A DNA stretch of 64,000 nucleotides from Xenorhabdus griffiniae (lineage in GTDB: Bacteria; Pseudomonadota; Gammaproteobacteria; Enterobacterales; Enterobacteriaceae), in assembly GCF_037265215.1 (NCBI RefSeq), contig NZ_CP147737.1, positions 2,822,001 to 2,886,000 on the forward strand. Direction: 5' to 3'. Both the position numbers and the translations under genes were made by a program. Shown here in pieces: positions 50,008 to 59,618 of this stretch. The first letter of the stretch is position 1, and every line of letters begins with the position of its first letter. The notes under the pieces are model-generated. The model saw only the letters and a program-made list of their open reading frames with translations. It was not told the origin of the DNA and ran no database searches.

Positions 50008-53000
50008 TTACCACGTCATCCTTAGCCCAATTTTCGCACTCAGTTCATAGCTGTCAAAATTATTCAGGCTGGTGTTGACGGAAGTCTGACCATAGATGAA
50101 AGAATTTCCATCATTCCAATTGTAGGAACCCCCGATACCTGTCTCAGCCCAAGTGCGGTCATTCCCCCCGTGAAAGGCAACATTTGCAACATCAACCGCA
50201 TCATTACGCCCCAGCAGCTCTTGGCGAAGATTGAACAGGCCGTAAAGATTAGCGGCTTTTTCAGCCTTGCCCTGATCTTCGCTCCACTTTTGGCTGTAGT
50301 CTATCGTCGCACCTATGCGCAATTTCACGTTCCTACTTTGATCAAAGCGGACTTTGGCTCCAAATGTATCATAGAAGTCATTCATATTGATGGCAGAATA
50401 CACAAGCTGTACTTGCGGAGTCAGCGACCATTTTGGGGTCAAATCAAACCGTTGCCCTGCTTCCAGACCCAATGCATAGCCCAGAGCGGACTTATTATTC
50501 CCCAGTTGCCGACTGGCCGTCTTTGAATCCAAGTCATTTTCAAAGTAGGTAAGCTGCGTTAAGCCATCCAGATAAAACCCATTATTGCCATACCATGTAC
50601 CTGTCACACCTATCGTGTAACCATTCGCACGGATTTTACCTTCACCATGCACGGAGTCCACGTTTGCATTAATATTCGAATATTGCAGGAAACCACCACC
50701 AACCACTGAGCCGTGGTCATTTTCATACAAGCGGCCGTCTATGCCGATTTGAGCACGAGCCATGTTATAGGTGATATCGCCAGCTCCAGATGTGGTGATA
50801 CGGGGTGATAATCTGCCGTAAGAAGCTGCCATCCGTCCCCATGTGCCACTGGGCAATGATGGGTTTGTGCTATCATCTGCGCTATCCTCGTCAGCAGTGG
50901 TTCTGAAGCTATTCACACCCCGCAGTTTGTCCTCACGCCCGCCAACTCGTCCATGCAAAGACTCAGGCATATTCAGGGTCTGTAAAACTCGTCCATAAGC
51001 CTCGTAAACGCTAACGCCAGCATGATAGAGTTGTTGTGGCTTTGGTAGAGGATCTGGGTTGGGTTTTTGACTGGTCAGCGACGAGCGCAGATACCAATTT
51101 CCATCCAAATTATCAATACCATTCTTATGAAGCCGGTAAGCATAGGCACCGATCACAACGGCTTGCTCTCCCTTATAACTATAATCACCAACCAAACTGA
51201 AAATGCCATCCGACGTGCCTTTCACATCAACAACCTTGATGCCTTCAGTCGTCGGTGCCCCCGCGCCGCCGACATTTTTGATAACGAGATGAGTTGTGCC
51301 AGATGTATTACCGTTCACCACCAGTCTGTCAGTCTTTGAGTTATCTCCTTCCAACACGGTCGATAAACTCACTATACCGTTATTACCGCTATAGTTACCT
51401 GCGATCACCAGTGTACGCCCTACGGCTTTGTCATCTCCACCAGCCAAGACTGTGCCACTGTTATTCAAAGCGAAAATAGTCGTATTAAATCCGCCCATAT
51501 CAAGCTTACCATGTTGCCCGATTGTATAAGACGAATCTGCACTGAAAGCCCTTTCCGATCCTTGGCGAAGCGTCCCTTTCTGTACTTCCGTCGTGCCTGT
51601 ATAGTTGTTAATGCCGGTCAGAAGGGTTGTACCGTTACCCGCCTGCACCATTTGCCCTTGCCCTTTTAGGGAACCGGAAAATGCCATTTGATCAGCACGG
51701 TTGAAAACCAGTTTCGTACCGACCCCACTTTCGACCAATCCGGTAAGGGTTCCGCTGCTATGTCCATCACCGATTTGCAAAATGCCATGACGAATTACTG
51801 TACCACCAGAATGGATATTCGTGCCGGTAAGCGCCAGCGTCCCTTTACCCTTTTGAATAAGTTTGCCTTCGCCGGTGATATTGCCGCCAAATGTCACAGC
51901 ATCTGCGCGGTCAAAAGCCAGCGTCCCTTTACTGCCTGTGACCACATCACCGGAAATACTGCCCTGGGTGCCGCCATCACCTATCTGGAGGACACCCTGC
52001 GTCACTGTCGTGCCGCCTGAATGAGCATTCGTGCCGGTAAGCGCCAGCGTCCCTTTACCGTTTTGAATAAGTTTGCCTTCGCCAGTAATATTGCCGCCAA
52101 ATGTCACAGCATCTGCGCGGTCAAAAGCCAGCGTCCCTTTACTGCCTGTGACCACATCACCGGAAATACTGCCCTGGGTACCACCGTCCCCTATCTGGAG
52201 GACACCCCGCGTCACTGTCGTGCCGCCGGTATACTTATTCTCACCTTTCAAAACCAACGTCCCGTCATCCGTTGTCTCAAGTGTAGCCGACCCTGTCAGG
52301 GTTGATTCAATCGTGGCAACCCTACCAGCAGTTGACTTATTACCCGTTCCAACACGAATTTTGGCGCTGCCTGTTTTATCATTCTCTAAGATCAGAGAAC
52401 CGCCAGTGATTTTATAGCCATCGGCGCTAAACTGCATACCATTTACAGTGACATTGCCGCCGCTATTATCTACCTGCACAGTCCCTGCGGTCCCTGAGAA
52501 AATGGCAAACTGGTCAGTGCCTTTCCAACTGGCATTGGAATTGCCTGTTTTTGACGTCCAGTTATCATTTCCACCTATCTGCCAAATACCATCACCACCA
52601 TCAATGGCATTATTGTTGTGTTTACTGATGTCACCACCATCCCAATAGTTCAGGATCATGCCGCCAGTATTGATGAGATGGACTTCATGGTTTCTATTTG
52701 TACCGAGAGAGAATGAGTCCGGTTTTCCGCCAGTGAACGTCATTCCGTTATCGATTAAGGTGCCGCCATAGTGAAATATATCGTATTCACCTGCTGCTAA
52801 TCCGCCAAGATCCGTGACATTAAGTGTTCCTGCCAATGTCAGATCACCATGAACATCAAATAATGCCGGCGCGGAGACATCCTTTGCCCCAAGCGAAATA
52901 TCCACATTTGCGCCGCTATTGAGAATAAGATCTTTGCTAAATGTCAGAGTATCACCTTGTTTGCCTGTAAGGTGACCGCCGCTTTCAATCGTTGTTTTAC

Positions 53001-55215
53001 CCCCAACTATGCCTGTGCCATTAACAGTCCCTCCATTTTTAACATTGAAAGTCGAAGTTGTTGTGCCTAGCTGTCCATCAACGATAAGAGTTCCCTTTTC
53101 AACATGCGTTGATCCTGTAAAAGCCGAGGAATCTGAACTGAGCCTCGTTACGCCAGCGCCAATTTTATCAATATGACCACTTCCAGAAATAACACCCTCA
53201 AAGTTGCTTGTTCCACTCAGATTGAGTGCCAGAGTGCCTTTGTTTAAGATATCGCTTTTGGTCAGGTTTCCGGTCGTTCCACCATGACCGAGCTGTAACG
53301 TTGCGCCATTGCCAATGCTAGTCTGGCCCGAGTAGTTGCTGTCACTGGTTATGATAGCTTTGCCGCCGGCGATCTCCAAAGTGCCTGTCCCGCTTATCTC
53401 ACCATCGAGTGTCACCACACTGTTCTTCGTACCGGCAACGACAACCGCGCCTTTGTTGTCGATTCCGGCGAGCGAGAGTTTGCCTATAGTGTTGTCATCA
53501 CCAAACCGCAGTTTGCCTGATGTCACTGTGATTGGTTTACCCGTAGTCACATTACCGGTCAAAGTCAAATCACCGGTGCCCTGTTGGTGAAGGAAACCGG
53601 CGCCTTCAATATCAGCGGCAAAGAGGATGGGATTTGTTCGATCGAAGGCCAGTACACCGCTCTGCCCGATTGTCACTTTGGAAGTATTATCAAGGCTTCC
53701 CGCTGTTCCTTTATCACCAAGTTGCAAAGTACCCGATTCGATTTTTGTCTCACCGGTATAAGTATTCGTCTCTGTCAAAATAGTTGTGCCACTACCCACT
53801 TGGTGAACTGAACCTGCTCCACTAATAATGTGGTTATAGGTCACTTTATTGTTTCGGTTGAAATAAAGGCTTCCTGCATTATCCACGTTACTGGTGATGC
53901 TTCCCGTGTTATGTCCGTCACCCAAACGTAACGTGCTGCCGGATAATATATTGACCGTACCAATATTCATGTCATGGGTATAGGTAAGATCCAGATTTCC
54001 TGTTGTAGCACCTTTTGCCCCGATGGTGACCACTGAATTTTTCGCCCCGGACACATTGCCCTTTAGGGTTACATTTGGACCAGACATATAAAGGCGGGCA
54101 CTGCCAAGCTCGACATTGCCATCAATTGCGCCTGAATTATGAATATCGTTAGTAATAGTGCCATTATTCTTTATAGAGAATTGGTCTCCCTTTATTACAC
54201 CTCCGTCCAAATTCGTGATGGTATCAACAACGCCTTTATCGTCGATATGAATTCCATTCTTCTTTCCGTATAACAAGGAAGCATTGGTAATTTGTTTAAT
54301 TTTAGACGGCCTGATCTGGGGATTAACATCCAATTCAGCCCTGCCCTGCCCAGTGACCTGAATTGCGTCCTGGTCAGCCGTGATCCCTTTACTCCCGGAG
54401 TTATTATTCAGATTTTCTAGGTATCCCCCACCTCGAATCAGAACGCCGTGATAGAGGCCAGTTACTGTCCCATCATTATTGAAAGTGCCAACATTACTGC
54501 CATCATTGATATCAAACGTTGCGAGATTAGATAGAATGTTATTTTTCTGAGATTTCAGTATCCCATAATTATCAAGTGTCTTAAGTGTTGCAGTATAAAC
54601 AGATATTCCATCAATAGATGGCGTACAATGCGACATTCCTTTACATAATGATCCTTTCTCCCGATTTTTGATGGTATCTATGAATCCATATTTACCATCA
54701 TCAGATGGGCCAGTCGCAGATTGTATTTGTATTGCATTCAATGAGCTAGAGTCATTGCTGGCATTAATTGAACCATCATTATCTAACGTGTTTATTTGAC
54801 CAGAAACCCAAACGGCTCCGGACTCGTCTCCACTTATTGTTCCGTGATTGAGTAGCTTTTCAACAGAACCAGTGTAAGTTACTGTGACTCCACTAGATCC
54901 CTGCAAAGTTCCATTATTCTCAATGTAATCAACTAAAGTTTTTGATGCCAGATTACTGTTATCGCCGACATTAACTGCACTGTATTTTAGACCGTAAGGA
55001 TCAGATTCATTTACTGGCCCTTTAGGGGCATTAATCGATGCACCTTTATTGATAATAAGATTATCACCACTTGACAGATTACAGGGTTCTGTCTCAGCAT
55101 CGGAAATTGAAGGACCACATGATGATGCAACCGCTATTGCATTAACGTTCATTCCAGAAATAAATAAAACCACTCTAAGGGCTATTCGGAATACAATGCG
55201 TTCGTATATCTTCAT
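50008..55215 (-). CDS. Type V autotransporter with PATR-type repeats
   Basis: A 1735-residue outer-membrane autotransporter. Residues 1-about 31 are a signal peptide (MKIYERIVFRIALRVVLFIS...VAS). The long passenger (about 32-1430) is a beta-helix built of PATR-type units (GTLALTGTNAHSGGTTVTQG, GVLQIGDGGTQGSISG), including a nearly perfect 70-residue duplication. A Pro-rich linker (PNPDPLPKPQQLYHAG) and the C-terminal autotransporter barrel (about 1450-1735, GTWGRMAASYGR..., ending SAKIGLRMTW) complete it. Adhesion to host or to bacteria is typical of such passengers but the ligand is unknown. An AGGTG ribosome site precedes the ATG. Its upstream DNA is IS982 relic. Confidence 0.93.
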   Translation of the reverse strand: MKIYERIVFRIALRVVLFISGMNVNAIAVASSCGPSISDAETEPCNLSSGDNLIINKGASINAPKGPVNESDPYGLKYSAVNVGDNSNLASKTLVDYIENNGTLQGSSGVTVTYTGSVEKLLNHGTISGDESGAVWVSGQINTLDNDGSINASNDSSSLNAIQIQSATGPSDDGKYGFIDTIKNREKGSLCKGMSHCTPSIDGISVYTATLKTLDNYGILKSQKNNILSNLATFDINDGSNVGTFNNDGTVTGLYHGVLIRGGGYLENLNNNSGSKGITADQDAIQVTGQGRAELDVNPQIRPSKIKQITNASLLYGKKNGIHIDDKGVVDTITNLDGGVIKGDQFSIKNNGTITNDIHNSGAIDGNVELGSARLYMSGPNVTLKGNVSGAKNSVVTIGAKGATTGNLDLTYTHDMNIGTVNILSGSTLRLGDGHNTGSITSNVDNAGSLYFNRNNKVTYNHIISGAGSVHQVGSGTTILTETNTYTGETKIESGTLQLGDKGTAGSLDNTSKVTIGQSGVLAFDRTNPILFAADIEGAGFLHQQGTGDLTLTGNVTTGKPITVTSGKLRFGDDNTIGKLSLAGIDNKGAVVVAGTKNSVVTLDGEISGTGTLEIAGGKAIITSDSNYSGQTSIGNGATLQLGHGGTTGNLTKSDILNKGTLALNLSGTSNFEGVISGSGHIDKIGAGVTRLSSDSSAFTGSTHVEKGTLIVDGQLGTTTSTFNVKNGGTVNGTGIVGGKTTIESGGHLTGKQGDTLTFSKDLILNSGANVDISLGAKDVSAPALFDVHGDLTLAGTLNVTDLGGLAAGEYDIFHYGGTLIDNGMTFTGGKPDSFSLGTNRNHEVHLINTGGMILNYWDGGDISKHNNNAIDGGDGIWQIGGNDNWTSKTGNSNASWKGTDQFAIFSGTAGTVQVDNSGGNVTVNGMQFSADGYKITGGSLILENDKTGSAKIRVGTGNKSTAGRVATIESTLTGSATLETTDDGTLVLKGENKYTGGTTVTRGVLQIGDGGTQGSISGDVVTGSKGTLAFDRADAVTFGGNITGEGKLIQNGKGTLALTGTNAHSGGTTVTQGVLQIGDGGTQGSISGDVVTGSKGTLAFDRADAVTFGGNITGEGKLIQKGKGTLALTGTNIHSGGTVIRHGILQIGDGHSSGTLTGLVESGVGTKLVFNRADQMAFSGSLKGQGQMVQAGNGTTLLTGINNYTGTTEVQKGTLRQGSERAFSADSSYTIGQHGKLDMGGFNTTIFALNNSGTVLAGGDDKAVGRTLVIAGNYSGNNGIVSLSTVLEGDNSKTDRLVVNGNTSGTTHLVIKNVGGAGAPTTEGIKVVDVKGTSDGIFSLVGDYSYKGEQAVVIGAYAYRLHKNGIDNLDGNWYLRSSLTSQKPNPDPLPKPQQLYHAGVSVYEAYGRVLQTLNMPESLHGRVGGREDKLRGVNSFRTTADEDSADDSTNPSLPSGTWGRMAASYGRLSPRITTSGAGDITYNMARAQIGIDGRLYENDHGSVVGGGFLQYSNINANVDSVHGEGKIRANGYTIGVTGTWYGNNGFYLDGLTQLTYFENDLDSKTASRQLGNNKSALGYALGLEAGQRFDLTPKWSLTPQVQLVYSAINMNDFYDTFGAKVRFDQSRNVKLRIGATIDYSQKWSEDQGKAEKAANLYGLFNLRQELLGRNDAVDVANVAFHGGNDRTWAETGIGGSYNWNDGNSFIYGQTSVNTSLNNFDSYELSAKIGLRMTW
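51821..52240. repeat. 210-bp tandem duplication inside the autotransporter gene
   Basis: The units 51821-52030 and 52031-52240 begin with the same GTGCCGGTAAGCGCCAGCGT and differ at only a few positions. The period of 210 bp equals 70 codons and keeps the frame. The high identity of the DNA, not just the protein, points to a recent duplication or gene conversion. Confidence 0.85.
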
Positions 55216-55261
55216 AAGAGGGACACCTAAATAATCTAATTTTCATTTAAGTAAGAGTGCT

Positions 55262-55405
55262 AAATTGTCTGAGGTACTAATCAAAGTGTTTGTTAGCGAA
55301 AACAAAATAGTGAAGCTCTTTTGAATACTAATACTTTAGAATAACTTTACTATTTCGTCGATTACTCCTGTCAAGAATTGAAATATTTCTATATGGGGTT
55401 CTAAG
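55262..55405 (+). mobile_element. IS982-family 5'-end relic upstream of the autotransporter
   Basis: The stretch aligns with 58060-58190, the start of the IS982-like pseudogene: shared ATCAAAG, GAAAACAAAAT, TACTTTAGAA and CGTCGAT blocks in the same order and spacing. It has many substitutions, so it is an old, truncated copy. It now forms the leader region of the autotransporter gene on the opposite strand. Confidence 0.65.
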
Positions 55406-55426
55406 CTGGAATCGCCGAAAATTCCG

Positions 55427-55815
55427 TCAGCCGAAATTTAGCGTTGCTATGAGCGCATCAAGGTCAATAATTTTCCCTTCGTTCTGGAAGGTATAATACC
55501 CATTCAGCAAAATGTGTTGCCAGGCAACAGGGAACAGCTGGGTTATTAATGCCCGCGTCTTGATGCTGTCTGATACCTCCGGTTTATTCAGTAATCGGGA
55601 TAAAATCGCAGAGTTATAGTAGATGATTGCGTTAGCAATCAATCACCCACACTGATTACTGATTTCCGTTTCGATGTCGGTTCGTCCGGTAAGTTCCTTT
55701 TTGCCACCGACCTGTGCGATGGCTGAACGGAGTTGGAGTTGATGATAAGACTCAACCTGGTTCTGTGAGCGGTGTACGTTCCGTTCTAACTGAGGATCAG
55801 CAGGTAGGCAATTGA
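55427..55815 (-). pseudogene. Tn3-family transposase C-terminal relic
   Basis: Read on the minus strand it gives NCLPADPQLERNVHRS, VESYHQLQLRSAIAQVGGKK, then RTDIETEISNQCG, a TGA stop at about 55641-55643, and LIANAIIYYNSAILSRLL with VAWQHILLNGYYTFQ. This is the end of a Tn3-type TnpA. The stop lies where the family has Arg, consistent with CGA to TGA. About 129 codons remain; the rest of the transposon is missing. Confidence 0.82.
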
Positions 55816-55888
55816 GAATAGAGTTTCAAGAATGGATTTTGAGAATCACGATGCCTTGATGATGGGTTATACGAAAAAACCTCTTTAT

Positions 55889-55927
55889 GATTCTTAAAAA
55901 CCCTTTTGACCAAGCATTGAAACGCTT
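55889..55927 (-). mobile_element. IS5-family relic, 3' exon side of the group II intron
   Basis: The 39 bp (…TTTTGACCAAGCATTGAAAC GCTT) match the intact IS5 element around 44760-44796 with few changes. It continues at 57934 beyond the intron. Confidence 0.8.
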
Positions 55928-57933
55928 GTAGAGTAGGCCTCAAGTTTGATGTCATCTCCCCAGCGGCCCCTCGTCAAACCGTGCGTGCGGTTTTCCCGCA
56001 CACGGCTTTCCGACTGTCTTCTTCCTGCTGCATTACGACGTTACAAGGCGAGCATACCGACTGACTTCGTTTCCGTTTATCGACAGACTATACAACTTAA
56101 ATAACCCGTGATACTTGTAGAACCAGCTCGGCGGATGGTCCCTCCATCCTTTAGTTCGCTTCTTGTGCTTCTTCCTCAACATAATACAGAGTGTCCATAT
56201 CGTGTAATTTGCGATGCTTTTGAAATGCATCCGGGAGTTGCACGTCTTGAAATAATTACCCCACCCTCTAAGGATTGGGTTTATTTCTGTTCTGATTAGC
56301 TCCGGAAGATCCCGATGCTGACCTTTTCGTGTCACTTCACGAATCTTTCGCTTTACTCTTTTCATCGCTTCTGGTGAGGGGTAGTAATAGGTTCTCAATT
56401 TTCCATCCCTTTTGGACGGCTGCACTGCAAACCTGTGCCCCAGAAAGTCAAACGGTGACTTTATTGCATGAACGACTTTCGTCTTTTCGGTATTTAGCGT
56501 CAATCCAAGCCGATCAAGTACCTTACAGGCTTGAGCCAGATAAAACCTCGGTGCTTTCTTACACAAAATGACAAAGTCATCGGCATAACGAACAAGATGA
56601 GCGTCATGCTCACGCTGATTGAATCCCTCTTTTTCCCAGATATGATCCAGCCAGTGCAGGTAAAGATTAGCCAGTAGTGGAGATATCACGCCTCCTTGTG
56701 GAGTTCCTGCTATCCCCGCTTTCAGGTTTCCCTCTTCCATTACTCCAGCTTTCAGCCACATTTCAATCAGTTTCACAACTGAGCGATCTATGACTCTGGT
56801 TCTCACCGATAACAACAATTTATCATGGGGGATAGTGTCAAAATAAGACTTCAAATCAGCATCTACCACCCAGTAACATTTAAAATTTAGCCACTTATAG
56901 ATTTCTCTCAGCGCCTGCTGCGCATTTCTGCGAGGCCGAAAGCCATATGAAAAATCTTTAAAACTCGCTTCGAAAAGCGGTTCTATGACTATCTTTACTG
57001 CTGCCTGAACTACACGATCTTCAATAACAGGTATGCCCAGTGGTCTTTCCTTTCCATCCGGTTTAGGAATGTAAACCCTACGCACCGGTTGAGGAGAGTA
57101 CTTCTTTTGAACTAGCTTCTTCTGGATGTCTTGCAGAAAGTTACCTACACCAATTTCAGTTTCAATCTTATCGATTGTTAACCTGTCAATTCCTGAAGAA
57201 CCTTTATTGGCTTTAACCTGCGTCCATGCCATAACAAGCACACGACCACTACATACCTTGTCATACAGAACACCAAATTTACGTTTTGGATCCGCCTTGG
57301 CTGCCAGGTATAGCTTGCGTTGCAGTACTCGTACCTTTTCAAATGCCGTGTTTAGAGCTTTCGCAATCACGTAGTACCTCCTGTAACAACAGGCATGACA
57401 GAAGTAGAGGTCCTTCCCTACGGTCAGGTTATGTTGTCCCTACCATCAACAGTACTATGACCTCCTCCGACTCCTCTATCCTGCATCTCTCAGAATTTCA
57501 GCGGTTACCTTATATCTTTGATTACGCAGTGGGTTAGACTACGACAGGGAGAGGTCTCGTTCGTTCCACTCAGTGCTATACATGCATCCCATCCTCAATA
57601 CCCCGGATCCCTGTCATGACTTCATATGGTTGTTAATCCATCATGATTCACTGGCCTTCGCCCCCATTCTAAAGGCTCGGCAGGATCACCCTACACCACA
57701 CTCTCCCAGCATAACGGTATGGCTGAAATTTACGAGGCTTGTTCAGGTTCACTTGCGTTACGGGCTGCATACTTGCGCGCACCCACAGTCTGGGTCAGGG
57801 GTCACGTTTATCCGGCGTTGCTCCCGTGTTTCAGTCACCATCCACACGTACGCCATAGCTACGCAGTCAAATCAACCAACTACTGCGGCAGGACTTTCAC
57901 CTGCAAGACACTGAGCAGCTTAGCGAACCGCTC
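55928..57933 (-). mobile_element. Group II intron, complete, about 2.0 kb
   Basis: The borders come from comparing the split IS5 relic with the uninterrupted copy at 44.8 kb: IS sequence stops at 55927 and resumes at 57934. On the minus strand the intron begins GAGCGGTTCGC (the usual form is GUGYG) and ends CTCTAC, the AY-type 3' end. Domain V is recognisable at 55975-56008 (AGCCGTGTGCGG, GAAA-like loop, CCGCACGCACGGTTT). The first 560 nt (57371-57933) carry no gene and should fold as ribozyme domains I-IV. The encoded protein is at 56033-57370. Confidence 0.88.
56033..57370 (-). CDS. ltrA: Group II intron reverse transcriptase/maturase
   Basis: A 445-residue intron-encoded protein that binds its intron RNA, aids splicing and reverse transcribes it into DNA. 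The reverse-transcriptase blocks are visible: RRVYIPKPDGKERPLGIPVI, FSYGFRPRRNAQQAL, WVVDADLKSYFDTIPHDKL, GTPQGGVISPLLANLYLHWL and the catalytic RYADDFVILC with YADD at 262-265. The maturase (GIIM/domain X) region lies at about 330-420 (INPILRGWGNYFK, TIWTLCIMLRKKHKKRTKGW). There is no HNH endonuclease at the C-terminus, as in the endonuclease-less intron classes. The frame is intact, so it may still be active. Confidence 0.95.
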   Translation of the reverse strand: MIAKALNTAFEKVRVLQRKLYLAAKADPKRKFGVLYDKVCSGRVLVMAWTQVKANKGSSGIDRLTIDKIETEIGVGNFLQDIQKKLVQKKYSPQPVRRVYIPKPDGKERPLGIPVIEDRVVQAAVKIVIEPLFEASFKDFSYGFRPRRNAQQALREIYKWLNFKCYWVVDADLKSYFDTIPHDKLLLSVRTRVIDRSVVKLIEMWLKAGVMEEGNLKAGIAGTPQGGVISPLLANLYLHWLDHIWEKEGFNQREHDAHLVRYADDFVILCKKAPRFYLAQACKVLDRLGLTLNTEKTKVVHAIKSPFDFLGHRFAVQPSKRDGKLRTYYYPSPEAMKRVKRKIREVTRKGQHRDLPELIRTEINPILRGWGNYFKTCNSRMHFKSIANYTIWTLCIMLRKKHKKRTKGWRDHPPSWFYKYHGLFKLYSLSINGNEVSRYARLVTS

Positions 57934-58027
57934 AAAAAGGTATTCCATTTTCCGAATTCCTCGGGTAAATCCCGCCACGGACATCCCGTTCTCATTCGAT
58001 AAAGTATTCCTTCGAAAGTTAGGTAAA
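57934..58027 (-). mobile_element. IS5-family relic, 5' exon side of the group II intron
   Basis: It is about 97% identical to 44797-44891 of the intact IS5 element, with one base missing in the AAAAAGGG run. Homology stops sharply after GTTAGGTAA. Together with 55889-55927 it forms the interrupted transposase fragment. Confidence 0.82.
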
Positions 58028-58128
58028 CCTGAACTTCGCTTAAGAAAGGAAAGACAAAAGGGAACTCAGTGCCTGAGGCACGATCAAAGTTTTTGCTTAG
58101 AAAACAAAATCGTGGGGATCCTCAGGCT

Positions 58129-59013
58129 ATGACTACTTTAGAAGAACTTTTCTGTTGCGTCGATGACTTTTGCCAAAAATTTATTCCCCTTTGGGAACAA
58201 TAGCTCATTGAGAATAATCAGCTCAAGCGTCATCGCGCCACTTCCCTGTCTCTCAGCGAAATAATGACTCTCCTCATTTTATTTCACATGAGCCATTATC
58301 GTCATTTTAAAGCGTTTTATACTGAGTATGTGCAGCAATACCTCAAAGCAGATTTCCCCAGTCTGGTGAGCTACAATCGAATAATAACATTGAAGAAAAG
58401 AGCCCTTATTCCGTTATGCGCTTTCCTTTCTTCACGCCAACAAAAATCACACGGCATTGCCTTTATCGATCCCACTAAAATCGCGGTTTGCCATAACCTA
58501 CGTATTTCTCGTCATAAAGTTTTTGAGGGTGTCGCGCAGCGAGGAAAAACCAGCACAGGGTGGTTCTATGGCTTTAAACTCCCTCTGATTATTGATGATT
58601 GCGGTGAGATTTTATCCGTTAAATTAACACCGGGAAATGTTGACGATCGTCAGCCGGTAAAGGAATGAGTCAAAGGTTTAACCGGGCATCTCTATGGTGA
58701 CAAAGGCTATTTATCCCAAGTGTTATGCGATGAACTGAAAGAGGAAGGGCTTACGTTAATCACGAATGTTCGCCGTAATATGAAAGCCAAATTTTTATCG
58801 CTTTGGGACAAGGTCATGTTAAGAAAACGGTTTTTGATAGAAACGGTGAATGACCAATTGAAAAATATTTCTCAGATAGAACATTCAAGGCACCGAAGCA
58901 TAGTCGGCTTTTTACTGGAAATAGTATCAGGACTGATTGCTTATACATTCCAGTCGAAAAAGCCGAGCTTAGGTTTACGTGACCATGAAATGGTGATGCT
59001 TAAACAAAGTTGA
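58129..59013 (+). pseudogene. IS982-family transposase with two in-frame stops
   Basis: The frame covers 295 codons without a frameshift but contains TAG at 58201-58203 and TGA at 58666-58668. The family marks are clear: HGIAFIDPTKIAVCHNLRIS (first Asp), LYGDKGYLSQVLCDELKEEG (second Asp), and RFLIETVNDQLKNISQIEHS (Glu), the DDE set of IS982. A start of MTTLEELFCCVDDFCQKFIP fits. Element ends could not be fixed by eye. Its 5' part is shared with the older relic at 55262-55405. Confidence 0.9.
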
Positions 59014-59101
59014 GGTTAATTAAGAAGATCTGGAATAAATAGTGATTTAATCCAAGAAAGCTATCGGGTTTTCGCAACCAAGAACAATTTACCATTACTG
59101 A

Positions 59102-59135
59102 GTAAAAATCCGCTTCTATGAAGGCGGATTTTTAC
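59102..59135. terminator. Hairpin with T runs after the IS982 relic
   Basis: GTAAAAATCCGC and GCGGATTTTTAC form a perfect 12-bp stem with a 10-nt loop, and both strands end in a T-rich arm. It could terminate transcription from either side of this mosaic. Confidence 0.65.
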
Positions 59136-59346
59136 TTAGAGAGTCTATGAATCAATTCCATTCCTTCCTTGGATTTACATCATCAGAACAAAGGCAAAAA
59201 GGCCCCCAGTGCCTGACAGTCTTTTTTTGGATTCACCGGCAGGCGGTAGTTCCACAATCTTGTGCAGGCTATCAACTAGGAAAAGTCGTCAGTTAGTGAT
59301 TCCTAGTCAAACAAAGGCTTTCGTAAGTCGGCTGCTCTCGATGTTC

Positions 59347-59596
59347 GTAAGCGTTCAATTAAGCCATACAGTTTACATGATGTCGCTGGTGTTCACATTC
59401 CACGGTTCAAATGTAGCCAGATTAATCTCATGGTGCTGGCAAAATGCAGTCACCGTCAGCCGCTCTGCTTCTGGGAGTCAATGATGGCCACCCAGTGTTG
59501 CTGTTTTTCAGTGAATGTCATGGTGGTTTGTCTCCTTAATAAAAAAACACTAAAAATCTTAATCCGTCGAGTATGTGGGGTTAATTGGGCGGTTAC
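59347..59596 (-). mobile_element. 250-bp internally deleted IS66-family element
   Basis: Its left end GTAAGCGTTCAATTAAGCC and, on the other strand, its right end GTAACCGCCCAATTAACCC form IS66-like inverted repeats. From 59521 on the minus strand it encodes MTFTEKQQHWVAIIDSQ and, after a frameshift, ERLTVTAFCQHHEINLATF, the start of TnpA. The element then jumps to a segment (PWNVN...) homologous to the TnpC end at 43721. So the middle of the element has been lost. No 8-bp target duplication is visible. Confidence 0.7.
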
Positions 59597-59618
59597 TGTT
59601 GCAACTATCGTCACACAC

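Noticed and set aside
50170..53811. Many plus-strand frames of 60-118 codons across the autotransporter gene
   Set aside because: They are antisense shadows of a repetitive, biased coding sequence, and repeat with the 210-bp duplication.
57573..58132. Plus-strand frames of 113 and 137 codons
   Set aside because: They lie over the structured 5' part of the group II intron and the IS relics; no recognisable product, and the opposite strand explains the sequence.
59209..59484. 91-codon plus-strand frame
   Set aside because: It crosses the end of the IS66-derived element, whose coding sense is the minus strand; the translation resembles nothing.
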